DNA of 11,349 nucleotides from Dehalococcoidia bacterium (GTDB taxonomy: Bacteria > Chloroflexota > Dehalococcoidia > GIF9 > AB-539-J10): the NCBI GenBank assembly GCA_029857995.1, contig JAOUFZ010000031.1, positions 1 through 11,349 of the forward strand, in the 5' to 3' direction. Of the stretch, positions 5,407-11,349 are shown one piece after another. Made by a program: the position numbers and the translations under genes. Within the stretch, counting starts at the first letter, position 1; each line of letters begins with the position of its first letter. The notes beneath the pieces were generated by a model, which was not told the DNA's origin, did not search any database, and saw nothing but the letters and a program-made list of their open reading frames with translations.

Positions 5407-7488
5407 TTATCTGACATTGAGCAATTCCAGCATTTTGTTTATATCTGTGGTTGGGAGCTTGCAGTTATAATTCAAGCAGACGTAAGCCGTGGCTTTGCCC
5501 CCGATGCTTGGTTGATTTCTGGTGAATGCGGCAAGCTGAGCTATTTCAGGCGATTTCTGTTCACTGGCATTCAGAAGCACCACTTTGTTTGGCAAGAAGC
5601 GTGTTCTTAACGCTCTTACCATAGCTTTGGTATCTTCCGCATTTGCATTGCCGGCGATGACCACTTCATAACAAGGCCCAATCCCGAAGTCCAAGGCAAC
5701 CATCAGTTGAGTGTGCGCCGATGGTAATTGTTTGACGCTTTCGGAAAAAGCATGCCCGATTTTTGCTGCTTTTTCCTCCAAATCGGAATTAGTAGTTATA
5801 CGCCCAATACGAAACAAGTTCAGCATTGCCACAGAATTTCCCGACGGAATAGCACCATCATAAATTTCCTTTTTTCTGACCAACAGGCCTTCGCCGTCTT
5901 CGGGTGTGAGATAAAGCCCACCACTATCTCCGTCCCAGAAATGGCCAAGCATATCTCGAGTCAGATCGAGAGCAATTCTAAGATACTTTGCATCGAAAAT
6001 GGCCTCATATAGTTCTATTAGACCCCAAAGTAGAAAAGCATAGTCATCCAGATTTGCTTCTATGCCAACCTGGCCATCTCGATAGCGGTGCCAAAGCCGG
6101 CCATCTGGTTTGCGCATATTCTCAAGGACAAAATCAGCAGCACGCTGGGCTGCTTCACCATACTCAGGCTCATCAAAGGCTTGGGCCCCTTTCGCCAATG
6201 CGGCAATCATGAGCCCATTCCAATCAGTCAGAATCTTGTCGTCCTTCATGGGATGAAGACGTTTTTCGCGGTAAGCAAATAATTTCTGCCGTATCATTTC
6301 CAGATGCGCCTGAAGGTCTTGTTGGGATAGATTCAAATCGGAGGCGAGCTCTTCGAGCGACTTTCTTACATGCAGAATGTTATCGCTACCCTTCCTTCCA
6401 GTGGCTTGCTCCACGAAATTGCCATCTTTTTCGATGTTGAATACTTCGGCGACGAAATCCAGTTCCTCATCCCCAAGCGACTGTCGCACCTCCTCTTGCG
6501 TCCAAAGGTAAAACTTTCCTTCCTTTCCTTCGCTATCCGCATCTTCAGCCGAGTAGAAGCCGCCTTCTGGTGCTGTCATATCTCGCAGAACATAGGTGAA
6601 AATCTCTCGTGCTGTTTTGCCATAATCTTCTTTTCCGGTTGCCTGATAAGCCTCGGTGTAAGCCATAGTTAACATAGCTTGATCGTAAATCATCTTCTCA
6701 AAGTGCGGAACAAGCCATTGCGAATCTGTGGAATAGCGGTGGAAGCCAAATCCAACGTGGTCATAGATGCCACCACGCCGCATTGCCTCGAGGGTTTTCT
6801 CCACCATATCCAACGCTGCCTTATTGCTGCTCCGTTTCCAGTAACGGAGCAAGAAGAGGAGATTGTGCGGGGCAGGAAACTTCGGGGCGTTGCTGAAGCC
6901 AGCGTGCTGTCCATCAAAGCGTTTGGCAAGCTGTTCATATGTGAGCTCCAGCATCGTTTCATCTAATTCTTCGCCGGCGGTGTCCTGCGAGGTCTGGTGA
7001 AGTATGGCGGCGATTTTACTGGATAGACTTAACGCGTCGCCTCGCCTCGTTGCCCAAAGCTCCCTAATGTGTGGGATTAGCTCCAGCATTCCAATCAGTC
7101 CAAATCGACTTTCCCTGGGGATGTAAGTAGCAGCGAAGAAAGGTCTCTTATCAGGGGTCATGATGATACTGAGAGGCCACCCTCCGCTGCCTGTCATCAC
7201 CTGACAGGCGCTCATGTAAACACTGTCTATATCAGGACGCTCCTCACGGTCTACCTTAATGGACACGAAAGCTTCATTCATAAGCCTGGCTACTTCAGGA
7301 TGCTCAAAAGACTCATGTGCCATCACGTGGCACCAATGGCATGTTGAATACCCTATAGATAAGAAAATAGGTTTATTTTCCTTTTGGGCTCTCTCGAATG
7401 CCTCTGGACCCCATGGGTACCAGTCCACCGGATTATGCGCGTGTTGACGCAGGTAAGGAGAAGGCTCTTTTATCAGACGGTTAGGCAT
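5407..7488 (-). CDS. DUF255 / YyaL thioredoxin-domain protein (SSP411/spermatogenesis-associated 20 family)
   Basis: A 693-residue protein of usual length for this widespread family. The N-terminal thioredoxin-like DUF255 domain covers about residues 1-165. It opens with the near-invariant SPYLRQHAHNPVDWYPWG and carries the redox motif STCHWCHVM, with cysteines C50 and C53. The rest is a six-hairpin alpha/alpha-barrel-like region with family landmarks PHFEKMIYDQA (261-271), YSAEDADSEG (312-321) and TDWNGLMIAALAKG (421-434). There is no signal peptide, so it should be cytoplasmic. The biochemical role is not established for bacterial members; a thiol redox function and a sugar-related activity have both been suspected from the domains. 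It starts 47 bases after the metallothionein-like gene on the same strand and may be co-transcribed with it, which would fit a thiol or metal stress role. GAGGAG lies 11 bases before the ATG. A 13-base AT-rich palindrome (5393-5405) lies just past its stop. Confidence 0.93.
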   Translation of the reverse strand: MPNRLIKEPSPYLRQHAHNPVDWYPWGPEAFERAQKENKPIFLSIGYSTCHWCHVMAHESFEHPEVARLMNEAFVSIKVDREERPDIDSVYMSACQVMTGSGGWPLSIIMTPDKRPFFAATYIPRESRFGLIGMLELIPHIRELWATRRGDALSLSSKIAAILHQTSQDTAGEELDETMLELTYEQLAKRFDGQHAGFSNAPKFPAPHNLLFLLRYWKRSSNKAALDMVEKTLEAMRRGGIYDHVGFGFHRYSTDSQWLVPHFEKMIYDQAMLTMAYTEAYQATGKEDYGKTAREIFTYVLRDMTAPEGGFYSAEDADSEGKEGKFYLWTQEEVRQSLGDEELDFVAEVFNIEKDGNFVEQATGRKGSDNILHVRKSLEELASDLNLSQQDLQAHLEMIRQKLFAYREKRLHPMKDDKILTDWNGLMIAALAKGAQAFDEPEYGEAAQRAADFVLENMRKPDGRLWHRYRDGQVGIEANLDDYAFLLWGLIELYEAIFDAKYLRIALDLTRDMLGHFWDGDSGGLYLTPEDGEGLLVRKKEIYDGAIPSGNSVAMLNLFRIGRITTNSDLEEKAAKIGHAFSESVKQLPSAHTQLMVALDFGIGPCYEVVIAGNANAEDTKAMVRALRTRFLPNKVVLLNASEQKSPEIAQLAAFTRNQPSIGGKATAYVCLNYNCKLPTTDINKMLELLNVR

Positions 7489-7535
7489 AGAAGTCGCTAC
7501 TCCTCAACAACAAGAATGTATTCTATGTTCTTGAT

Positions 7536-7694
7536 CTAATGTTCTTCTTTTTCTTCTTCAACAGGGTGGCAGCATCCACACTCGCAGGGCCCACTATCGG
7601 TGGCACAGGACTCACAACAGTACTTAACGCCATCTTTCTCGTAGGCCTCTCCCACTATGGTGCAGCCACAAACCGGACATAGTTGCTCTGTCAT
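7536..7694 (-). CDS. Small cysteine-rich metallothionein-like protein
   Basis: A 52-residue frame with ten cysteines (C6, C9, C11, C26, C27, C30, C37, C39, C41, C42) and two histidines, ending in an acidic EEEKEEH tail. The core KDGVKYCCESCA is followed by a CxCxCC cluster. It closely follows the pattern of bacterial metallothioneins such as cyanobacterial SmtA (NGxYYCCEACA followed by a cysteine cluster), and the first CPVCGC replaces the N-terminal cysteines of that family. Its likely role is cytoplasmic binding of zinc, copper or cadmium. The gene is strongly supported despite its size: AGGAGG lies five bases before the ATG, and the cysteine pattern cannot be chance. It precedes the DUF255 thioredoxin-domain gene by 47 bases. 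A single-site zinc ribbon is the alternative, but the CC pairs and cysteine density favour a metal cluster. Confidence 0.8.
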   Translation of the reverse strand: MTEQLCPVCGCTIVGEAYEKDGVKYCCESCATDSGPCECGCCHPVEEEKEEH

Positions 7695-7809
7695 CTTACC
7701 CTCCTTTCTAAACTCTTATTGTTTATCGTCTCCGGGAATTACCCTACATATTATTCAATTTTAAAAACCGCCACCCTTGTTGTATGTGACTTTTGTATCA
7801 ATAATTTGA

Positions 7810-8115
7810 CTAGTGTGCCTTAACGTTAATCTTCAAACTGTCTATTTTGCCCACCCCCTTTAACGAAGAGACCAAGCCGGTTATTGTGTTGGTGATAATT
7901 TCCTTGGGGAAAGGGGTAAGGGGAAGTTCATTTCCATTGACGACGAGCTTGACATCGCCCCGCTCCAGGTAAAGTTCCAGGCCCCTTATGTTTTCAGATC
8001 CTCTCAAGGAAGAGACTGCACCGACTACAGTTCGAGTCAAGAACTGTGCGGCGAAGGGGTTGAGTTTGATAGATACCTTGTTGACCTCAAGCTCGGCCCC
8101 AAGATTCTTGTCCAT
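7810..8115 (-). CDS. Uncharacterised 101-residue protein with an internal duplication
   Basis: I do not recognise a named family. The protein consists of two copies of one unit, at residues 6-50 and 54-98, offset by 48. The best-matching parts are P20-L50 and P68-V98. Both read P-F, four residues, L or I, T-x-T, a hydrophobic residue, x-G-x-V-S-S-L, R or K, then G, and end in I-x-x-L with alternating hydrophobics. Each unit looks like a beta-strand, helix, strand arrangement. There is no signal peptide, membrane segment or cysteine, so it should be soluble. The start is firm, with AGGAGG six bases before the ATG. It lies 78 bases after acetyl-CoA synthetase on the same strand, with no terminator between them, and is probably in the same transcript. 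That hints at a link to acetate or acetyl-CoA metabolism but does not prove one. Confidence 0.78.
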   Translation of the reverse strand: MDKNLGAELEVNKVSIKLNPFAAQFLTRTVVGAVSSLRGSENIRGLELYLERGDVKLVVNGNELPLTPFPKEIITNTITGLVSSLKGVGKIDSLKINVKAH

Positions 8116-8193
8116 TTTATACCTCCTAGTCCATAACTATGCTGTTTAATTTTGATTTTCTGTTCAACCATGAAATTAACACCTAGCGACATC

Positions 8194-10128
8194 TTACTCC
8201 TCCTTTCCCTTTACCTCCCTGAATTCCTGATAAGCCTTGACTATCTCGTCCACGGAGCTTTTGTCTTCCAGAGTTGTGAGGTCTCCTATGCTGGTATTAT
8301 TAGCCACGGCCTTCAAAACCCGCCGCATAATTTTGCCGCTCCTCGTCTTGGGTAGCTCGGCGACAAAATGAACTTCATCAGGAACTGCTATAGGCCCTAC
8401 CATTCTTCGCATGTGACCAGCGAGGTCTTTTTTCAATTCTGGAGAAGGGTCAACACCTTTTTTGAGCCTGGCAAAGATGACAATGCTCTCGCCTTTCACC
8501 GGGTCTTCTTTGCCCACAACTGCTGCTTCAGCTACTTGAGGATGTGAGACGGCAGCATCCTCCAATTCAGCAGTACCTATTCTATGCCCGGCGACTTTAA
8601 GTACCTCATCAGCCCTCCCCAAGACCCAGAAGTATCCATCTTTGTCTCTTACAGCGTAGTCGCCGGTATAGTAAACGCCGGGAAACCGCGACCAATAGGC
8701 TTCCTTGTAGCGTTCCGGGGCTCCGTGTATGCCAAGGAGCATCCCAGGCCAGGGCTTCTTTATTACCAAAAAACCCCTCCGCTCCGGCGGCACTGTCTTG
8801 CCATCTTCACCAACTACATCAGCCTCCACCCCCGGCAGCGGTAAAGTTGCTGAGCCAGGTTTCAGAGGCACACACTCTATTCCAGGGCTAGGTGAAATCA
8901 TGATGCCACCGGTTTCAGTCTGCCACCAGGTATCAACAATGGGACATCTTTCACCACCGACATGCTGGTAAAACCAGAGCCAGGCCTCAGGATTAATAGG
9001 CTCTCCCACGCTCCCTAAAAGCTCCAGACTACTGAGGTCATGCTTGTTTAGCATCTCCTCTCCATATCCCATGAACATCCTGATGGCTGTAGGTGAGGTG
9101 TAAAACACGCTAACTCCGTATTTCTCGATAATATCCCACCATCTCTCAATTGTAGGATAGTCGGGAGCCCCCTCATAAAGTACCATGGCTGCCCCATGTG
9201 CCAGCGGGGCATATACTATTGAGCTATGCCCGGTGACCCAACCGACGTCAGCAGTGCACCAGTAGACCGATTCCTCTCGAAGGTCGAAAACCCACTTATA
9301 AGCCGAATAGTTCTGGACCAGATAGCCACCAGTACTGTGGACAACTCCTTTAGGCTTTCCTGTAGTCCCTGAGGTGTACAGTATATAGAGGGGGTGATTT
9401 GACTCTACCGGCTCTGGTTCTACAAACTGTGCTGCACTCTCAAGCAGGTCATGTAGCCACGATTCCTTTGGCGTCTTTACGGTGACTGGAGAATCAGTTC
9501 TTTTAACCACAATAACCTTCTCCACCGAGGGGCACTTTGTCAAGGCCTCATCGGCTATACTCTTTAGCGGGATTATCTTCCCCCTCCGGAATCCCCCGTC
9601 AGCAGTTACTAGCAGCTTGGCTTGCACATCATTGACCCTGTCAGCCAATGCTTGAGCACTGAAACCGGAAAAAATCACCGTGTGGATGGCCCCAATCCTG
9701 GCACATGCCAGCATGAAAATAGGCAGCTCGGGAATCATGGGCAGATATAAGGCAACCTTGTCCCCATCACCTACGCCACAGTTCTTTAAGACTGAGGCGT
9801 ATCTGTTGACTTCACGATATAGTGTGGAATAGCTTAAAACTCTAATATCTCCCGGCTCACCTTCCCAGTATATAGCCACCTTACTCCTTCGCCAGGTCTT
9901 TGCATGGCGGTCCACACATATATGTGATGCGTTCAGCCTCCCTCCCACAAACCACCTTGCAAAGGGCGGCTCCCATTCCAGCACGCTGTCCCAGGTCTTA
10001 AACCAATCCAGCTGACGTGCCTGTTCCGCCCAGAATTCCTCTGGCTCCTCCATGGACCTCTGATACATATTGAGGAATTTCTTGAGAGGAAAATATCTGG
10101 ACTCAAACGGTAATGATAGCTCAGCCAT
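8194..10128 (-). CDS. acs: Acetate-CoA ligase, AMP-forming (acetyl-CoA synthetase)
   Basis: A 644-residue ANL-superfamily enzyme, close to the usual 650, that converts acetate, ATP and CoA to acetyl-CoA, AMP and pyrophosphate in the cytoplasm. The motifs are complete: the phosphate-binding loop YTSGTTGKPKG at 251-261; WWQTETG at 401-407, whose tryptophan limits the acyl pocket to acetate-size substrates; YYTGD at 486-490; the hinge region GRADEVLKVAGHRIGTAELE; and the catalytic lysine K599 in KTRSGKIMRR. That lysine is the usual target of acetylation control, although no acetyltransferase or deacetylase gene is in the window. Propionyl-CoA synthetase is the main alternative, but the tryptophan favours acetate. 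GGAGG lies ten bases before the ATG. It follows the Rieske ferredoxin gene by 75 bases, and the duplicated-unit protein comes after it. Its 3' end contains AGGAGG, which serves as a ribosome site for a tiny downstream frame. Confidence 0.96.
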   Translation of the reverse strand: MAELSLPFESRYFPLKKFLNMYQRSMEEPEEFWAEQARQLDWFKTWDSVLEWEPPFARWFVGGRLNASHICVDRHAKTWRRSKVAIYWEGEPGDIRVLSYSTLYREVNRYASVLKNCGVGDGDKVALYLPMIPELPIFMLACARIGAIHTVIFSGFSAQALADRVNDVQAKLLVTADGGFRRGKIIPLKSIADEALTKCPSVEKVIVVKRTDSPVTVKTPKESWLHDLLESAAQFVEPEPVESNHPLYILYTSGTTGKPKGVVHSTGGYLVQNYSAYKWVFDLREESVYWCTADVGWVTGHSSIVYAPLAHGAAMVLYEGAPDYPTIERWWDIIEKYGVSVFYTSPTAIRMFMGYGEEMLNKHDLSSLELLGSVGEPINPEAWLWFYQHVGGERCPIVDTWWQTETGGIMISPSPGIECVPLKPGSATLPLPGVEADVVGEDGKTVPPERRGFLVIKKPWPGMLLGIHGAPERYKEAYWSRFPGVYYTGDYAVRDKDGYFWVLGRADEVLKVAGHRIGTAELEDAAVSHPQVAEAAVVGKEDPVKGESIVIFARLKKGVDPSPELKKDLAGHMRRMVGPIAVPDEVHFVAELPKTRSGKIMRRVLKAVANNTSIGDLTTLEDKSSVDEIVKAYQEFREVKGKEE

Positions 10129-10203
10129 AACTTGACATCCTCCAATTATTCTTGCCGGGACTCTCTAGAAGGAGAAACTCACCCTTCCTTTTTCAAGCCA
10201 GCA

Positions 10204-10551
10204 CTAAAATTCAACCAGCACTTTGCCATCTTCAACTTTAACATTGTACGCTGTAAGGGCCCTGGACGACTTGAATGCACCGCCGAGCTTCGACATCAGC
10301 CCTCCCTTTAACCAACGCACCACCTGCCCATTACTGATATCAAATTGAGAGCCATGCACGGGACAAGTGGCCACAGTCCCTTCCAGTTTACCCTGTGATA
10401 AATCGCCCTTCATATGGGGGCAGCGATCGTCAGTGGCATAGTACTTATCTCCAACCCTGGCCAGAAGGATTTCGTGCCCCTCTGTAATTACCGTCTTCAT
10501 TGTTCCGCTTTTTAGTTCTTCTATTTTAGCTACCTCTGTAAACTTACTCAT
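10204..10551 (-). CDS. Rieske-type [2Fe-2S] ferredoxin
   Basis: A 115-residue soluble protein made of one Rieske domain. The cluster ligands are plain: C44-P-H46 in RCPHMKGDL and C63-P-V-H66 in CPVHGSQFD, 16 residues apart, with two cysteine and two histidine ligands as the family requires. The loop between C63 and H66 lacks the extra disulfide cysteines of respiratory Rieske proteins. It therefore fits the low-potential dioxygenase-type ferredoxins or the NirD-like group, which act as cytoplasmic electron carriers. No oxygenase or nitrite reductase gene is nearby. It follows the rubrerythrin gene by 53 bases on the same strand, so donating electrons to rubrerythrin, or to another di-iron or heme enzyme, is a plausible but unproven role. 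AAGGGG lies six bases before the ATG. Acetyl-CoA synthetase follows after 75 bases. Confidence 0.93.
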   Translation of the reverse strand: MSKFTEVAKIEELKSGTMKTVITEGHEILLARVGDKYYATDDRCPHMKGDLSQGKLEGTVATCPVHGSQFDISNGQVVRWLKGGLMSKLGGAFKSSRALTAYNVKVEDGKVLVEF

Positions 10552-10604
10552 AGGACACCCCTTTTCATAAATCCTAGCTATTAAGAGAATTATTGCCTAC
10601 CCGG

Positions 10605-11213
10605 CTAGACTACCTTCCGGAATTTCTCTTTGGGAGCGCCACAGATAGGGCACACATCAGGAAGAACGCCGTCGGAGACATACCCGCAGACCTGGCAGAC
10701 GTAGTACTCGGTCTCTTCTTCAGCCATCGTATGCGCCAGCGCCTTCTTATAGAGCTTGGCATGCCCCTTTTCCACATCGCGGGAGTAACCCAGAACCGTC
10801 GCCACGCTCGTATTACCTTCCTCGGTTGCCTCCCTAATGAATTGAGGATAAGTGCTGGCAGCCAGGTTTTCCCTCTCAAAGGCACTCTCAAGGTTCTCCT
10901 GGGTGCTGGACACAGCGTCCAGAAGGCGGAAGTGATTGAAGGCGTGGACTGACTCAGCTTCGGCGATAGCACGGAACAACTTCGCTACCTGAGAATAGCC
11001 CTCTTGCTCAGCCTTCATGGCAAAAGCCAGGTTCCTCAGATGTGCCTGGGACTCGGCCACGAAACCAACTTTAAGATTCTTCAAGGTCTTAGTCCCTTTT
11101 ATCCCAGGCACCTCATGCTGGACGAGCTTCTCTGCCTCAGCACCACAGACCGGGCACTGCTGAGGTTTGTCAGTGCTAAATTCCACGTGATGACAATTAG
11201 TACACTTCCACAT
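10605..11213 (-). CDS. rbr: Rubrerythrin with rubredoxin-like domains at both ends
   Basis: A 202-residue protein that reduces hydrogen peroxide in the cytoplasm of anaerobes, taking electrons through its rubredoxin sites. An N-terminal rubredoxin-like knuckle pair holds C4, C7, C20 and C23. The ferritin-like di-iron domain follows, with likely ligands E54 (AESQAHLRN), E87 and H90 (EAESVH), E109/E113 and E148 with H151 (DVEKGH). A C-terminal rubredoxin-type site has C173, C176, C188 and C191 (YVCQVCGY, CPICGAP). Most rubrerythrins carry only one rubredoxin domain. I place the start at the ATG at 11213. The frame stays open upstream, but those codons overlap the YHS gene and read as low-complexity, arginine-rich sequence. 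The ribosome site is a run of ten G eight bases before the ATG, an unusual arrangement. It lies 25 bases after the YHS gene and 53 before the Rieske gene. Confidence 0.93.
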   Translation of the reverse strand: MWKCTNCHHVEFSTDKPQQCPVCGAEAEKLVQHEVPGIKGTKTLKNLKVGFVAESQAHLRNLAFAMKAEQEGYSQVAKLFRAIAEAESVHAFNHFRLLDAVSSTQENLESAFERENLAASTYPQFIREATEEGNTSVATVLGYSRDVEKGHAKLYKKALAHTMAEEETEYYVCQVCGYVSDGVLPDVCPICGAPKEKFRKVV

Positions 11214-11221
11214 ATTATCTA

Positions 11222-11231
11222 CCCCCCCCCC
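11222..11231 (-). promoter_or_regulatory. Ten-base G tract acting as the rubrerythrin ribosome-binding site
   Basis: On the minus strand ten consecutive G lie eight bases before the rubrerythrin ATG, between it and the YHS stop codon. No other Shine-Dalgarno-like sequence is present, so the tract must supply the pairing to 16S rRNA. Tracts of this length slip readily in replication, and a change in length would alter the pairing and spacing. That makes it a candidate for contingency tuning of expression. It is also a place where sequencing length errors are common. Confidence 0.5.
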
Positions 11232-11238
11232 TGTAAGT

Positions 11239-11349
11239 TTAATTCTTTTTCTCAGCGAGGTACTTCTCAGGGTTCTGGTCGAAAGCCTTCTTACAGCCAA
11301 CAGCACAGAAGTAGTATTTCTTTCCTTTATACTCGGAAGTAGCTGCTGC
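11239..11349 (-). CDS. YHS-domain protein, C-terminal part (cut by window edge)
   Basis: Thirty-six codons and a TAA are visible; the 5' end lies beyond the right edge. The sequence SEYKGKKYYFCAVGCKKAFD, then NPEKYL and a lysine-rich tail, is the second half of a YHS domain, a short module of the TRASH-like group. YHS domains usually open with DPVCGM, and they occur alone or attached to copper ATPases and other metal-handling proteins. The visible C15 and C19 would bind a metal, probably copper or iron, together with the missing N-terminal cysteine. The short distance to the stop suggests a small stand-alone YHS protein, but the N-terminus could belong to something larger. Rubrerythrin follows after 25 bases, so the two are probably co-transcribed, linking metal handling with peroxide defence. 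Confidence 0.85.
   Translation of the reverse strand, partial: AAATSEYKGKKYYFCAVGCKKAFDQNPEKYLAEKKN

Noticed and set aside
6679..6966. 95-codon plus-strand frame inside the DUF255 gene
   Set aside because: It is antisense to conserved DUF255 coding sequence and has no independent support.
7695..7809. Promoter for the metallothionein-like gene
   Set aside because: AT-rich hexamers such as TAATAT are present, but no -35 match at proper spacing could be found by eye.
10150..10197. GAAGG...CCTTC stem followed by TTTTT between the Rieske and acs genes
   Set aside because: The T-run is on the plus strand, where no gene ends; on the coding strand it is a weak five-base stem without a T-run, so it is not a terminator for these genes.
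10552..10604. Small GCC...GGC stem after the rubrerythrin stop
   Set aside because: Three base pairs with no T-run are not enough to call a terminator.
11214..11306. N-terminal extension of rubrerythrin by 31 residues
   Set aside because: It would overlap the YHS gene in another frame and read through the G tract; the natural rubredoxin-like start is MWKCTNC at 11213.
1..11349. CRISPR array, tRNA, rRNA, insertion sequence or phage genes
   Set aside because: No regularly spaced direct repeats, no tRNA-like cloverleaf and no transposase or phage protein were recognised on either strand.

Overview
All recognisable genes in this 11.3 kb window lie on the minus strand, so it reads biologically from the right end to the left. 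Base composition looks close to balanced. The gene set points to an anaerobic or oxygen-sensitive bacterium: rubrerythrin, a Dps-like ferritin, a Rieske ferredoxin, AMP-forming acetyl-CoA synthetase and a Moco oxidoreductase with b-type heme partners. My impression from protein style, strong AGGAGG ribosome sites and interspersed repeat hairpins is an uncultured Chloroflexota (Dehalococcoidia-like) lineage. This is inference, not proof; a deep-branching bacterium of another phylum would also fit.

Layout in transcription order. (1) 11349-10204: the 3' end of a YHS-domain gene, a rubrerythrin with rubredoxin-like sites at both ends, and a small Rieske ferredoxin. This is an oxygen-defence and electron-transfer cluster. 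(2) 10128-7810: acetyl-CoA synthetase, then a 101-residue protein of unknown function built from two copies of one roughly 45-residue unit. (3) 7694-5407: a 52-residue cysteine-rich metallothionein-like protein and a long DUF255/YyaL thioredoxin-domain protein. (4) 5257-4931: an unrecognised tryptophan-rich 108-residue protein that probably starts at TTG. (5) 4804-4253: a Dps-like ferritin with a 15-bp palindrome just upstream. (6) 4100-2006: a compact redox operon of a cytochrome b5-fold protein, a membrane-anchored sulfite-oxidase-fold Moco enzyme and a two-helix putative heme-b membrane subunit, followed by a ZIP metal transporter. (7) 1581-1: a CorC/HlyC-type DUF21-CBS membrane protein and the N-terminus of a probable M48 membrane metallopeptidase, cut by the window edge.

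The only gene-free stretch above 300 bases is 1582-2005. It holds an interspersed repeat hairpin and a terminator-like stem. A second repeat hairpin lies at 4147-4212.

The themes are metal handling (ZIP, CorC-like, metallothionein, ferritin, YHS), defence against oxygen species (rubrerythrin, Dps-like, Rieske) and extracytoplasmic redox chemistry (the Moco/heme operon). The best candidates for something undescribed are the Moco/heme module, whose enzyme lacks a twin-arginine signal, and the duplicated-unit protein downstream of acs.
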